From assembly GCA_033763655.1 (NCBI GenBank), contig JANRKD010000008.1:1-64000 (forward strand): 64,000 nt of DNA, read 5' to 3'. The stretch's first letter is position 1. Each line of letters opens with the position of its first letter. The notes beneath the pieces were generated by a model. That model saw only the letters and a program-made list of their open reading frames with translations. It was not told the origin of the DNA and made no database searches. Shown here piece after piece: positions 1 to 8,071 of the stretch. Source of the stretch: QFOX01 sp033763655. Lineage in GTDB: Bacteria > Pseudomonadota > Alphaproteobacteria > Rickettsiales > UBA3002. Made by a program: the position numbers and the translations under genes.

Positions 1-111
1 CACCAAATCTAACCATTCATTTCATTGCAGGCCCTGAGGGGCTGGGCTATAGCGGTAGTTAGCAACATCACGAGGGATAAACATTGAGGCAGACATCCGC
101 CACAAGCTCCC

Positions 112-231
112 GCTCCCCCCTTGCGGGGGAGCCAAAACCCTCTCGGGGGTTTTGGTGGGGGGTGGCTTTGATGGATTGTCCCCCCACCGAAACGCTTACG
201 TGGCATTTCGACTCCCCCGCAAGGGGGGAGT
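112..231. repeat. Composite palindromic element upstream of glmM
   Basis: About 120 bp made of nested inverted repeats. The two ends (112-132 and 211-231) are each palindromes of the form CTCCCCC-TTGC-GGGGGAG and are inverted copies of each other over 19 bp. Inside lie an AAAACCC/GGGTTTT hairpin (132-155) and a GGTGGGGGG/CCCCCCACC pair (about 154-188). The same terminal motif recurs inside recJ (46243-46340), so this is a dispersed palindromic family rather than a simple terminator. The rest of 1-313 shows no convincing gene. Confidence 0.75.
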
Positions 232-313
232 GGAGGCCCGAATGCGCCCACGGAGCATCAATAGCCACGAGCCACCTGCCACTTGTCACCTCCTCACACC
301 TGTCACAAAATCT

Positions 314-1666
314 ATGACCTCACGCAAATATTTCGGTACGGACGGCATTCGCGGCACGGCCAACCGCTTCCCGATGACGGCAGACATCGCCCAGCGCCTT
401 GGCATGGCGGCGGGGCATTATTTCACCAAAGGCGGCCACCGCCACCGGGTGGTGATCGCGAAAGACACCCGCCTTTCGGGCTACATGATCGAAAACGCCC
501 TGACCTCGGGCTTTCTCGCCATGGGCATGGACGTGCTGCTGGTCGGCCCGATGCCCACCCCCGCCGTCGCCTTCCTCACCCGCGCCATGCGTGCCGATCT
601 CGGGGTGATGATTTCCGCCTCGCACAACCTCTACGAGGATAACGGCCTCAAGCTCTTCGGGCCGGACGGCTATAAACTCTCGGACGCGGTCGAGCTTGAG
701 ATTGAAGCCCATATGGACGACGACCTCACGCGCCGCTTCGCCACGCCCGACAAAGTGGGCCGCGCCAAACGGCTCGACGACGCCCCTGGCCGTTATATCG
801 AGTTTGTCAAATCCACCTTCCCCAAACATCTGCGGCTGGATGGCATGAAGATTGTCATCGATTGCGCGAACGGCGCGGGGTATCAGGTCGGCCCCATCAT
901 CCTGTGGGAACTGGGGGCGGAAGTGGTGCCCCTGCACATCGCCCCGAACGGCACCAACATCAACAAAGCTTGCGGTAGCACGCACCCCGAATCGCTGGCC
1001 GCCGCCGTGCTGCGCGAGGGGGCGCATCTGGGCATCGCGCTTGATGGCGACGCCGACCGCCTGAGCGTGGTCGATGAAAAAGGCATGGTCAGAGATGGCG
1101 ACCAGCTGATGGCGCTGATGGCCGATTACTTGCACCGCCACCAGCTCCTGCGCGGCGACGGCATTGCCGCAACCTTGATGAGCAACCTCGGCCTTGAGCG
1201 CTTTTTGCACACGCGCGGGCTACAGCTCTACCGCACCAAAGTCGGTGACCGCTACGTGATGGAAGCAATGCGCGAAAAGGGCCTCAATCTCGGCGGGGAA
1301 CAATCCGGCCACCTGATTCTGGGCGATTCCTCGACCACCGGCGACGCGCTGGTGGCCGCACTGCAGGTGCTCGCCGCGCTAATCGAGGATGGCCGCCCGG
1401 CGAGCGCCGCCCTCAGCATGTTCGCCCCTGTGCCGCAGGTGCTGAAGAATGTGCGCTTCACGGCGGGCGACCCGCTGGCGCAGGGCGCAGTTAAAGACCA
1501 TATCGCACAGATCGAATCGGCACTGGGCGATGCCGGGCGCATCGTCGTGCGTGCCTCAGGCACCGAGCCGCTGCTGCGCATTATGATCGAGGGCGAGGAT
1601 AAAACCGCCATCACCACCATGGCCGACGATCTGGCGGCGGTGATTACATCCAGCGTTGCCGCCTAG
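314..1666 (+). CDS. glmM: Phosphoglucosamine mutase GlmM
   Basis: Interconverts glucosamine-6-phosphate and glucosamine-1-phosphate in the cytoplasm, on the route to UDP-GlcNAc for peptidoglycan and lipopolysaccharide. The 450-residue length is usual for GlmM. It opens with YFGTDGIRG, has the phosphoserine loop ISASHN (Ser103), the metal-binding loop DGDADR starting at Asp244, and the C-terminal phosphate-binding RASGTEP. The open frame runs further upstream through the palindromic repeat, but the ATG at 314 gives the conserved N-terminus, so I start there. No strong ribosome-binding site is visible. thiD begins 2 bp after the stop, suggesting co-transcription. Confidence 0.95.
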   Translation: MTSRKYFGTDGIRGTANRFPMTADIAQRLGMAAGHYFTKGGHRHRVVIAKDTRLSGYMIENALTSGFLAMGMDVLLVGPMPTPAVAFLTRAMRADLGVMISASHNLYEDNGLKLFGPDGYKLSDAVELEIEAHMDDDLTRRFATPDKVGRAKRLDDAPGRYIEFVKSTFPKHLRLDGMKIVIDCANGAGYQVGPIILWELGAEVVPLHIAPNGTNINKACGSTHPESLAAAVLREGAHLGIALDGDADRLSVVDEKGMVRDGDQLMALMADYLHRHQLLRGDGIAATLMSNLGLERFLHTRGLQLYRTKVGDRYVMEAMREKGLNLGGEQSGHLILGDSSTTGDALVAALQVLAALIEDGRPASAALSMFAPVPQVLKNVRFTAGDPLAQGAVKDHIAQIESALGDAGRIVVRASGTEPLLRIMIEGEDKTAITTMADDLAAVITSSVAA

Positions 1667-1668
1667 CG

Positions 1669-2493
1669 ATGGCGGGCCAGCCCCCAGCAGGACGGGTGCT
1701 CATCATCGCCTGGTCGGATTCGGGGGGCGGCGCGGGCATTCAGGGCGACATCAAAACCGTCAGCGCTCTGGGCGGCTATGCGATGACTGCCATCACCGCC
1801 CTCACCGCCCAGAATACGCAGGGCGTGTTTGGCATCCACCCCATCCCCGAGGCGTTTATCGCGCAGCAGATTGCCCTGTGCCTTGAGGATATCGGTGCCG
1901 ATGCCATCAAAACCGGCATGCTGCATTCGGCGGGCGTGATCGAAGCGGTGGTGGACTCCCTCGACGAGGTTTATGCCCCCTTCGGGGCCGGTGCTCCTCC
2001 CCTCGTCGTCGATCCCGTCATGGTCGCTAAAGGCGGCGCGGCGCTGCTGGAGGGGGAAGCGCTGAAGGCGCTTAAAACCCTGCTGATTCCACGCGCGGCG
2101 CTTATCACCCCCAACCTGCCCGAAGCGGCGCTGCTGCTGGGCCGCCCCATCCGAAGCGACGATGCCGATGGCACCGACATGACACGCGCCGCCGAAGAGT
2201 TGCTCGCACTCGGCGCGCAGGCGGTGCTGCTCAAGGGCGGGCATGGCAGCGGTACGGTGCTGACGGATATACTGGTCACGCGCGATAGCCCCGCGCCATT
2301 AATCCTCACCGCGCCGCGCCGCGCGACCCGTCACACCCACGGCACGGGCTGCGCTTTTGCCTCGGCAATTGCCACCGGGCTGGCGCAGCAACTCCCGCTG
2401 GAGGAGGCTGTCACCCGCGCCCATGCCTATGTGCAGGGCGCCATCGCCCGCGCACCGGGCTTTGGTGCGGGCAATGGGCCGCTCGGGCATTAG
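1669..2493 (+). CDS. thiD: Hydroxymethylpyrimidine/phosphomethylpyrimidine kinase ThiD
   Basis: Phosphorylates HMP and then HMP-phosphate to supply HMP-PP for thiamine synthesis. It is 274 residues, normal for ThiD. Visible family features are the N-terminal SDSGGGAGIQGDIKT substrate loop, the KTGML segment, a LKGGHGSG stretch and the HGTGCAFASAIA anion-hole motif of ribokinase-like kinases. It starts 2 bp after glmM. No other thi genes are in the window, so the thiamine pathway is not clustered here. Confidence 0.93.
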   Translation: MAGQPPAGRVLIIAWSDSGGGAGIQGDIKTVSALGGYAMTAITALTAQNTQGVFGIHPIPEAFIAQQIALCLEDIGADAIKTGMLHSAGVIEAVVDSLDEVYAPFGAGAPPLVVDPVMVAKGGAALLEGEALKALKTLLIPRAALITPNLPEAALLLGRPIRSDDADGTDMTRAAEELLALGAQAVLLKGGHGSGTVLTDILVTRDSPAPLILTAPRRATRHTHGTGCAFASAIATGLAQQLPLEEAVTRAHAYVQGAIARAPGFGAGNGPLGH

Positions 2494-2594
2494 GCGCTGT
2501 AAGAAAGCGCTTGCCAAGCCACCCGCCACCCGCTAAGAAGCCGCCCCTAATCACAGCGCTACCGCACCATCGGTGGCGCGCGAAGGAGAGCATC

Positions 2595-2861
2595 ATGGCA
2601 AAAGCAGGCATTCACCCCGACTACCACACCATCACCGTCGTGATGACCGATGGCTCGCGCTTCGAAACGCGCTCGACCTACGGCAAGGAGGGCGATGTGC
2701 TGACCCTCGATGTCGATCCCAAAACCCACCCGGCATGGGTCGGCGGCGTTAACCTGCGTAAAACAGGCCGCCTCGAAAGCTTCAACAACCGCTTCGGTGG
2801 CCTCAATTTCGAGCCGAACACCAGCGTCATTGAAGAGAAAAAAGAAGAGAAGAAAGCGTAG
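2595..2861 (+). CDS. rpmE: 50S ribosomal protein L31
   Basis: A structural protein of the large ribosomal subunit, 88 residues. The start is set by a GGAG ribosome-binding site 7 bp upstream of the ATG at 2595; upstream in-frame codons lack family similarity. It begins MAKAGIHPDYH, carries the GGVNLRKTGRLESFNNRF core and ends in a charged EEKKEEKKA tail. It has no CxxC zinc motif, so it is the zinc-independent kind common in alphaproteobacteria. A clear terminator follows. Confidence 0.95.
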   Translation: MAKAGIHPDYHTITVVMTDGSRFETRSTYGKEGDVLTLDVDPKTHPAWVGGVNLRKTGRLESFNNRFGGLNFEPNTSVIEEKKEEKKA

Positions 2862-2900
2862 TTTCGCGCCCTTTCCGATTTTCGCGCCCACAGGATAGCA

Positions 2901-2934
2901 AAACACCCCGATGCAGATTCGGGGTGTTTTTTTA
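2901..2934 (+). terminator. Rho-independent terminator after rpmE
   Basis: An 11-bp perfect stem, AAACACCCCGA / TCGGGGTGTTT, with a 7-nt loop, followed by a run of T. It closes the glmM-thiD-rpmE side before the next gene. Confidence 0.9.
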
Positions 2935-2958
2935 TGCCCGCTGCGTTACAGCTTAGGC

Positions 2959-3960
2959 ATGACACCACCACTCCCACAAACCATGCAGGCCATGGCCATC
3001 GAGAATGGCACTCTGGTCGCGGTTGAACAGCCGCTGCCCATCCCGGCGGCAGGCGAGGTGCTGATTCGCGTCGCCTATGCGGGCGTCAACCGCGCCGACC
3101 TCCTGCAGATAGCGGGCGATTACCTGCCGCCCGAGGGCGCCTCGCCGCTGCCCGGGCTGGAGGTTTCGGGCTGGGTCGTGGCACAGGGCGACGGCGTACA
3201 CGGGTTTTCGCTGAACGCCCCGGTCTGCGCCCTGCTCAGCGGCGGGGGCTACGCAGGCTATGTCGCCGTGCCTGCCGCCCATGTGCTCCCCCTGCCTGCG
3301 GGTATCGGCCTGAAGGAAGCCGCCACCCTGCCCGAAGCTGCCGCCACCAGCATGATGGCACTGCTACAGGAGGGCGCCCTCAAAGCAGGCGAGCGGGTGC
3401 TGCTGCATGGTGGCACGTCCGGGGTGGGCCTCCTCATGGGACAAATCGCCCGGGCGCGCGGCGCGGAAGTGTTCGCCACCGTCGGCAGCGCGGAAAAAGC
3501 GGCGTTTCTCAGGCCGTTCGGGATTCGCCCGATGAATTACCACACCGCGCCGTTTGGCGAACACTTGCTGGCCTTAACCGAGGGTGTGGGGGTCGATGTC
3601 ATCATCGACACGCTGGGCGGCCCCGCGCTGCCTGCGCACCTGCGCTGCCTGCGCCGGGGCGGGCGGCTGGTCAGCCTGGCGATGCTCGAAGGCAGCACCA
3701 TCCCCGCAGGCACGAAAATGACCCGGCTGCTGATGAACCATCTAAGCTGGCACGGCGCCACCTTACGCCGCCGCAGCGCGGCGGAGAAAGCGGCGCTTAT
3801 GGCCGAAATCGCCCGGATAGTCTGGCCGATGCTGGCCGATGGGGCGGTTAAACCGGTGATTGACCGCTGTTTTGCGCTGCCGGAAGCGAAAAAAGCATGC
3901 GCGCGGATGCAAGAACGCTTGCATATGGGCAAGATTCTACTAGAAGTGCAGGCCGAATAA
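2959..3960 (+). CDS. NAD(P)H quinone oxidoreductase, zinc-independent MDR family (PIG3-like)
   Basis: A medium-chain dehydrogenase/reductase of 333 residues, probably reducing quinones or similar carbonyls with NADPH. The N-terminal GroES-like part contains YAGVNRADLLQ and lacks the zinc ligands of alcohol dehydrogenases. The nucleotide-binding part shows LLHGGTSGVG followed by a Rossmann pattern, and IIDTLGG lies later. The open frame reaches back into the rpmE terminator, so I start at the ATG at 2959, after the hairpin. It appears monocistronic. The physiological substrate cannot be read from sequence. Confidence 0.85.
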   Translation: MTPPLPQTMQAMAIENGTLVAVEQPLPIPAAGEVLIRVAYAGVNRADLLQIAGDYLPPEGASPLPGLEVSGWVVAQGDGVHGFSLNAPVCALLSGGGYAGYVAVPAAHVLPLPAGIGLKEAATLPEAAATSMMALLQEGALKAGERVLLHGGTSGVGLLMGQIARARGAEVFATVGSAEKAAFLRPFGIRPMNYHTAPFGEHLLALTEGVGVDVIIDTLGGPALPAHLRCLRRGGRLVSLAMLEGSTIPAGTKMTRLLMNHLSWHGATLRRRSAAEKAALMAEIARIVWPMLADGAVKPVIDRCFALPEAKKACARMQERLHMGKILLEVQAE

Positions 3961-4059
3961 GGTGCTTGGTTTCACAGGTGCGGGGTGAGCCTCTCTGTTC
4001 TTTCATCCCTGCGCCTGACACAAGGCCCCGCCCCCGCTTAGAGTTATGGAGTTACAATT

Positions 4060-4635
4060 ATGGCCACGCCACTGATGCCCAAAGCCACCGCCGTCTGGCT
4101 GGTAGAAAACACCACGCTGACCTTCGAACAGGTCGCGGATTTCTGCGGCATGCACCCGCTTGAGATTCAAGGCATCGCCGACGGCGAAGTGGCGACCGGC
4201 ATCATGGGGCAGAACCCGATCGAAGCGGGCGAGCTTGAAGCCGGTGAAATCGAAAAGGCCGAGAAAGACGAAGGCTACCGCATGGTGATGGCGAGCCACG
4301 CGCTGGCGCACATGAAAATGGCCGGCAGCAAAAAGAAAGGCGCGCGCTACACGCCTGTCGCCCGCCGTCAGGATAAGCCCGAGGCGATTGCCTATATCCT
4401 CAAGAACCACCCATACATTCCCGATTCGCAGATCATCAAGCTCATCGGCACCACCAAAAAAACCATCGAGTCGATTAAAGAACGCACGCACTGGAACATT
4501 GCCAACATCAAGCCGAAAGACCCGGTGCTGCTTGGCCTGTGCATGCAGACCCAGCTCGATGCCGTCGCCAATAAATTCCGCCCGGCGGGCATGCCGCAAA
4601 CCACGGCGGATGATTCTGATTCCTCGGCGGCATAA
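4060..4635 (+). CDS. trcR: Cell-cycle transcriptional regulator TrcR (DUF1013)
   Basis: A 191-residue protein that matches the DUF1013 family found almost only in alphaproteobacteria, named TrcR in Caulobacter, where it acts in cell-cycle gene control. The N-terminal half (residues 1-40) contains a helix-turn-helix-like segment (LTFEQVADFCGMHPLEIQGI). The centre is acidic and charged, and a second helical region (about 108-150) has the pattern YIPDSQIIKLIGTTKKTIESI, which reads as another helix-turn-helix. The ATG at 4060 follows GTTATGGAGTTACAATT, giving a GGAG site. It is a useful class marker for the genome. Confidence 0.88.
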   Translation: MATPLMPKATAVWLVENTTLTFEQVADFCGMHPLEIQGIADGEVATGIMGQNPIEAGELEAGEIEKAEKDEGYRMVMASHALAHMKMAGSKKKGARYTPVARRQDKPEAIAYILKNHPYIPDSQIIKLIGTTKKTIESIKERTHWNIANIKPKDPVLLGLCMQTQLDAVANKFRPAGMPQTTADDSDSSAA

Positions 4636-4701
4636 AGCACCGGGGATGATGCGGCATCGCGCGCATAACGGGCGCTGACCCGCAATGACGACGGAGACCC
4701 T

Positions 4702-6171
4702 ATGACCGCCACCGCCCAGGACCTCAGCCGCATCCTCGACCGCCTGCCCGGGGTACGCATCCTGTGTGTCGGCGACATCATGCTCGACCGCTTCATCTAT
4801 GGCCATGTGGCGCGCATTTCGCCCGAGGCGCCGATTCCGATTTTCACCGCCGACCGCGAGGAACGCATGCTCGGCGGCGCCGGCAACGTCGTGCGCAACC
4901 TGCTGTCGCTGGGCGCTTCCGCCTCGTTTGCCGCCGTAGTGGGCGACGATGCGGTCGCCAACCAGCTGACCCAACTGGTCGGCGAGGAGGCGCATCTCGT
5001 GCCGTACCTCATCACCGAGCGCGGGCGCCTGAGCACCAAAAAAACCCGTTATGTCGCCGCCAGCCAGCAATTGCTCCGCTCCGACAGCGAAACCCGAACC
5101 CCCGTGCGCGAAGAAACCGCCACCACCATCCTCGAACTGATCCTGCCCGAACTGGCGCAGCACCACGCCGTCATCCTTTCCGATTACGGCAAGGGCGTAC
5201 TCACGCCCGCCCTCTGCCGCGCGATCATCGACGCAGCGCGGGAAAAACAGGTGCCGGTATTTGTCGATCCCAAACAGCGCGATGTTTCCATCTATGCCGG
5301 GGCGACCGTCCTCAGCCCCAACCTGAGAGAGCTGGCACTGGCTGCCGGGGTCGATGGTTTTGCCAATGACAGGGAGATTGTCGCAGCGGCCAGCGCCCTC
5401 GCCCGCGCGCACCGTTTCCAGTATGTGCTGACCACGCGCGGCGAACACGGCATGACCCTGGTCGATGCGCAAGGGCTGGTGGCGCATGTCGATGCCACCG
5501 CCAGCGAGGTGTTCGATGTTTCGGGCGCGGGCGATACCGTCATCGCCACCCTGGCTGCGACCTATGCCGCCGGGGCCTCGATGCCGCTGGCGACCGATCT
5601 GGCCAACCTCGCAGGCGGCATTGTCGTGGGCCGCCTCGGCACCGCCGTCGTCCACCGCAGCGACCTCACCGCCGCGCTTTACACCCACCGCGCGCTGGCG
5701 CTGCAACAGAAAATCCTGCCGCGCGATACGGCGCTCGCCGCCGTTACCAACTGGAAGCGCGACGGGTTGACCGTCGGCTTCACCAATGGCTGCTTTGACA
5801 TCATGCATGCCGGGCATATCAGCCTGCTGTCGGATGCGAAGGCGCGCTGCGACAAACTGGTCGTCGCCCTCAACACCGACGCTTCGGTGCGCGGGCTGAA
5901 AGGCCCAACACGCCCCGTCAACGCCGAGATGGATCGCGCCCAGGTGCTGGCTGCCCTCGGCTGTGTCGATGCGGTCGTACTGTTCGACGAGGAAACGCCG
6001 CTGGCTTTACTCGAACTCCTCACGCCCGATGTGCTGATGAAAGGCGCCGATTACGCCAAGGAGCAGGTCGTCGGCTGGCAGCTGGTCGAGTCCTATGGCG
6101 GGCGGGTGGAGCTGCTGCCGCTCAAGGAAGGCTACAGCACCACCGGCATGATCAAAAAAATGACGGCGTAA
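4702..6171 (+). CDS. hldE: Bifunctional heptose-7-phosphate kinase / heptose-1-phosphate adenylyltransferase
   Basis: Makes ADP-heptose for the lipopolysaccharide inner core, so the cell is expected to have a heptose-containing LPS. It is 489 residues with both domains fused as in the E. coli enzyme. Residues about 1-320 form a ribokinase-type kinase (GDIMLDRFIYG, GGAGNV, and the catalytic DVSGAGDTV loop). Residues about 350-489 form a nucleotidyltransferase with GFTNGCFDIMHAGHI, containing the HxGH motif. A GGAG site lies 7 bp before the ATG. gmhA and gmhB are not nearby. Confidence 0.94.
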   Translation: MTATAQDLSRILDRLPGVRILCVGDIMLDRFIYGHVARISPEAPIPIFTADREERMLGGAGNVVRNLLSLGASASFAAVVGDDAVANQLTQLVGEEAHLVPYLITERGRLSTKKTRYVAASQQLLRSDSETRTPVREETATTILELILPELAQHHAVILSDYGKGVLTPALCRAIIDAAREKQVPVFVDPKQRDVSIYAGATVLSPNLRELALAAGVDGFANDREIVAAASALARAHRFQYVLTTRGEHGMTLVDAQGLVAHVDATASEVFDVSGAGDTVIATLAATYAAGASMPLATDLANLAGGIVVGRLGTAVVHRSDLTAALYTHRALALQQKILPRDTALAAVTNWKRDGLTVGFTNGCFDIMHAGHISLLSDAKARCDKLVVALNTDASVRGLKGPTRPVNAEMDRAQVLAALGCVDAVVLFDEETPLALLELLTPDVLMKGADYAKEQVVGWQLVESYGGRVELLPLKEGYSTTGMIKKMTA

Positions 6172-6295
6172 GCAGCGGCGCAAATGCCACGCCGCAACGG
6201 GGGCTTGGCATTAATCGCTTTCCACTTATCCCCTTTCCGGCATTTATCCGTAGGCATCGCGCGGGAAAATGGCTTATAAGTACGCGAGGCTGTCT

Positions 6296-7990
6296 ATGCG
6301 TATCTTCCGTTCGCGTTCACTATCGCAGGGCGTGATTGCTCTATGGTTGCTGGTGGCGGCGCCACTGGCGGCAATGGCGCAAACCGTCCCCGGCCCTGCC
6401 GATGCAGGCCGGGTGAGGCCGCCTGCGCGCGTGCCCGCACCTGCCCCGGCACCCACCGTACCGCTGGCTGTTCCCGACGCGCAACCGCTGGCACCGATAC
6501 CCAAAGGCGCGGATGGTATTCACTTCACGCTCAACGGCGTGCGCATTCTCGGCGCCACCGCTTTTGCGCCCGAAACGCTGGCCGACATCACCACCCCCTT
6601 TCTGCACCAGACCATCTCGCTGGCCGATGCCTACCGCATGGCGCACCAGATCACGCAACGCTACCGCGACGCCGGGTATTTCCTATCGCTTGCCTACCTG
6701 CCCGACCAGCGCATGGCCGACGGCATCGTCACCCTGCAGGTACTTGAAGGTTATATCGGCGAGGTGATACTGCCCGAAAGCCTGCAAGACGAGGCAATTG
6801 TTCAAGCGCAGATGGAGCGACTGCGCGCCGAAAAACCGCTCAGCGCCCGCCAGCTCGAAAGCGCGCTGCTGCGCCTGAACGACCTGCCGGGCTATGCGGT
6901 CAGCGGTACGCTTTCTTCGCTTGACGGCGCAAAAGACGGCGCGGTCAGGCTCACCCTCGCCGCCACAAAAACCCCGGGCCGTGGGCAACTTGGCTTCGAC
7001 AACGCCTCGTCGCGCTTTCTCGGGCCGCACGAGGCCACGCTTTCCTATACGCAGAGCCTGCTGCCGCTGCAGCAGACGCGCTTCACCGGGCTGAACAGCC
7101 TGCCCACCCGCAAGCTGAACTATGCGACCCTCGGCCACGCGGTCGCCATCGCGCCCGACACCCTGCTCGATGTGGCAGGCAGTTTCACCAAAGCACAGCC
7201 GGGGTTTACCCTTGATGCGCTCGACATCGACAGCGACTCGACCTTCCTGAGTGCGGGCCTGCGCTATCAGTGGCTGCGCCAGCGCGATGAAAACCTTGCC
7301 TTCGCGCTCAGTTTCGACAGCCGCAACACCAACAGCGACCTGCTCGACGCCGCCTTCACCCGCGACCATATCCGCGCCCTGCGGGTGAATGCCAGCTATG
7401 ACATCGCGGATGCATGGCGCGGCACCAACACCGCCACCCTGACGCTGAGCCAGGGTATTGCCGGGCTGGGCGCCAGCAAAAAAGGCGGCGCCAACCTTTC
7501 GCGCGCGCAGGCCGACCCTGATTTCACCAAAGCGGAGCTGTCCCTCACGCGGCTGCAGGGATTGACCGGCGGCTGGTCGCTGCTGCTGGCGGCTTCGGCG
7601 CAGGCGGCTTCGGGGCCACTTTTCTCCGCCGAGGAATTCGGTTATGGCGGCCAGAGCTTCGGACGCGCCTTCGATGCTTCCGAACTGGCGGGCGACCACG
7701 GCGCCACCGGCGCGCTCGAACTACGTTATGGCGGCTGGAACGCAGCGGAACTGGCGCAATTCTCCCCTTACGCATTTTACGACATCGGCATTGTCTGGAA
7801 CGAGGATACCGCACAGGCGAAACGGCAATCGGGCGCCTCCATCGGCCTGGGGATGCGGGCGACCACGGTCTGGGATGTCACTGGCAATCTTGGCCTCGCC
7901 TGGCCACTGATGCGCGACGTCGCCACCCCGATTTACGGCGGAAGCACCCGTGCGCCGCGCCTATTGTTGCAAATATCCAAGGATTTCTGA
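6296..7990 (+). CDS. Two-partner secretion outer-membrane transporter (TpsB/ShlB family)
   Basis: Exports the TpsA exoprotein encoded next across the outer membrane. It is 564 residues from the ATG at 6296, which has GAGG 6 bp upstream; an ATG 27 bp earlier lacks a good site. An N-terminal signal peptide (VIALWLLVAAPLAAMA) is followed by a proline-rich linker, then POTRA-like repeats (roughly residues 70-220: HFTLNGVRILGATAF, then VTLQVLEGYIGEV), then a predicted beta-barrel with many alternating strands and a C-terminal aromatic residue (LLLQISKDF). The pairing with tpsA 81 bp downstream is the classic order. Confidence 0.9.
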   Translation: MRIFRSRSLSQGVIALWLLVAAPLAAMAQTVPGPADAGRVRPPARVPAPAPAPTVPLAVPDAQPLAPIPKGADGIHFTLNGVRILGATAFAPETLADITTPFLHQTISLADAYRMAHQITQRYRDAGYFLSLAYLPDQRMADGIVTLQVLEGYIGEVILPESLQDEAIVQAQMERLRAEKPLSARQLESALLRLNDLPGYAVSGTLSSLDGAKDGAVRLTLAATKTPGRGQLGFDNASSRFLGPHEATLSYTQSLLPLQQTRFTGLNSLPTRKLNYATLGHAVAIAPDTLLDVAGSFTKAQPGFTLDALDIDSDSTFLSAGLRYQWLRQRDENLAFALSFDSRNTNSDLLDAAFTRDHIRALRVNASYDIADAWRGTNTATLTLSQGIAGLGASKKGGANLSRAQADPDFTKAELSLTRLQGLTGGWSLLLAASAQAASGPLFSAEEFGYGGQSFGRAFDASELAGDHGATGALELRYGGWNAAELAQFSPYAFYDIGIVWNEDTAQAKRQSGASIGLGMRATTVWDVTGNLGLAWPLMRDVATPIYGGSTRAPRLLLQISKDF

Positions 7991-8071
7991 CCATGCACCG
8001 TCAGCAATCACGATTTCGGCGGGAAATGCTGGCCAGCAGCCCCGCCTAAGCATATAAATGCATCAGGTCTT

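Noticed and set aside
152..313. N-terminal extension of GlmM through the palindromic repeat
   Set aside because: The extension encodes repeat sequence and arginine/proline-rich text; the conserved GlmM start is at 314.
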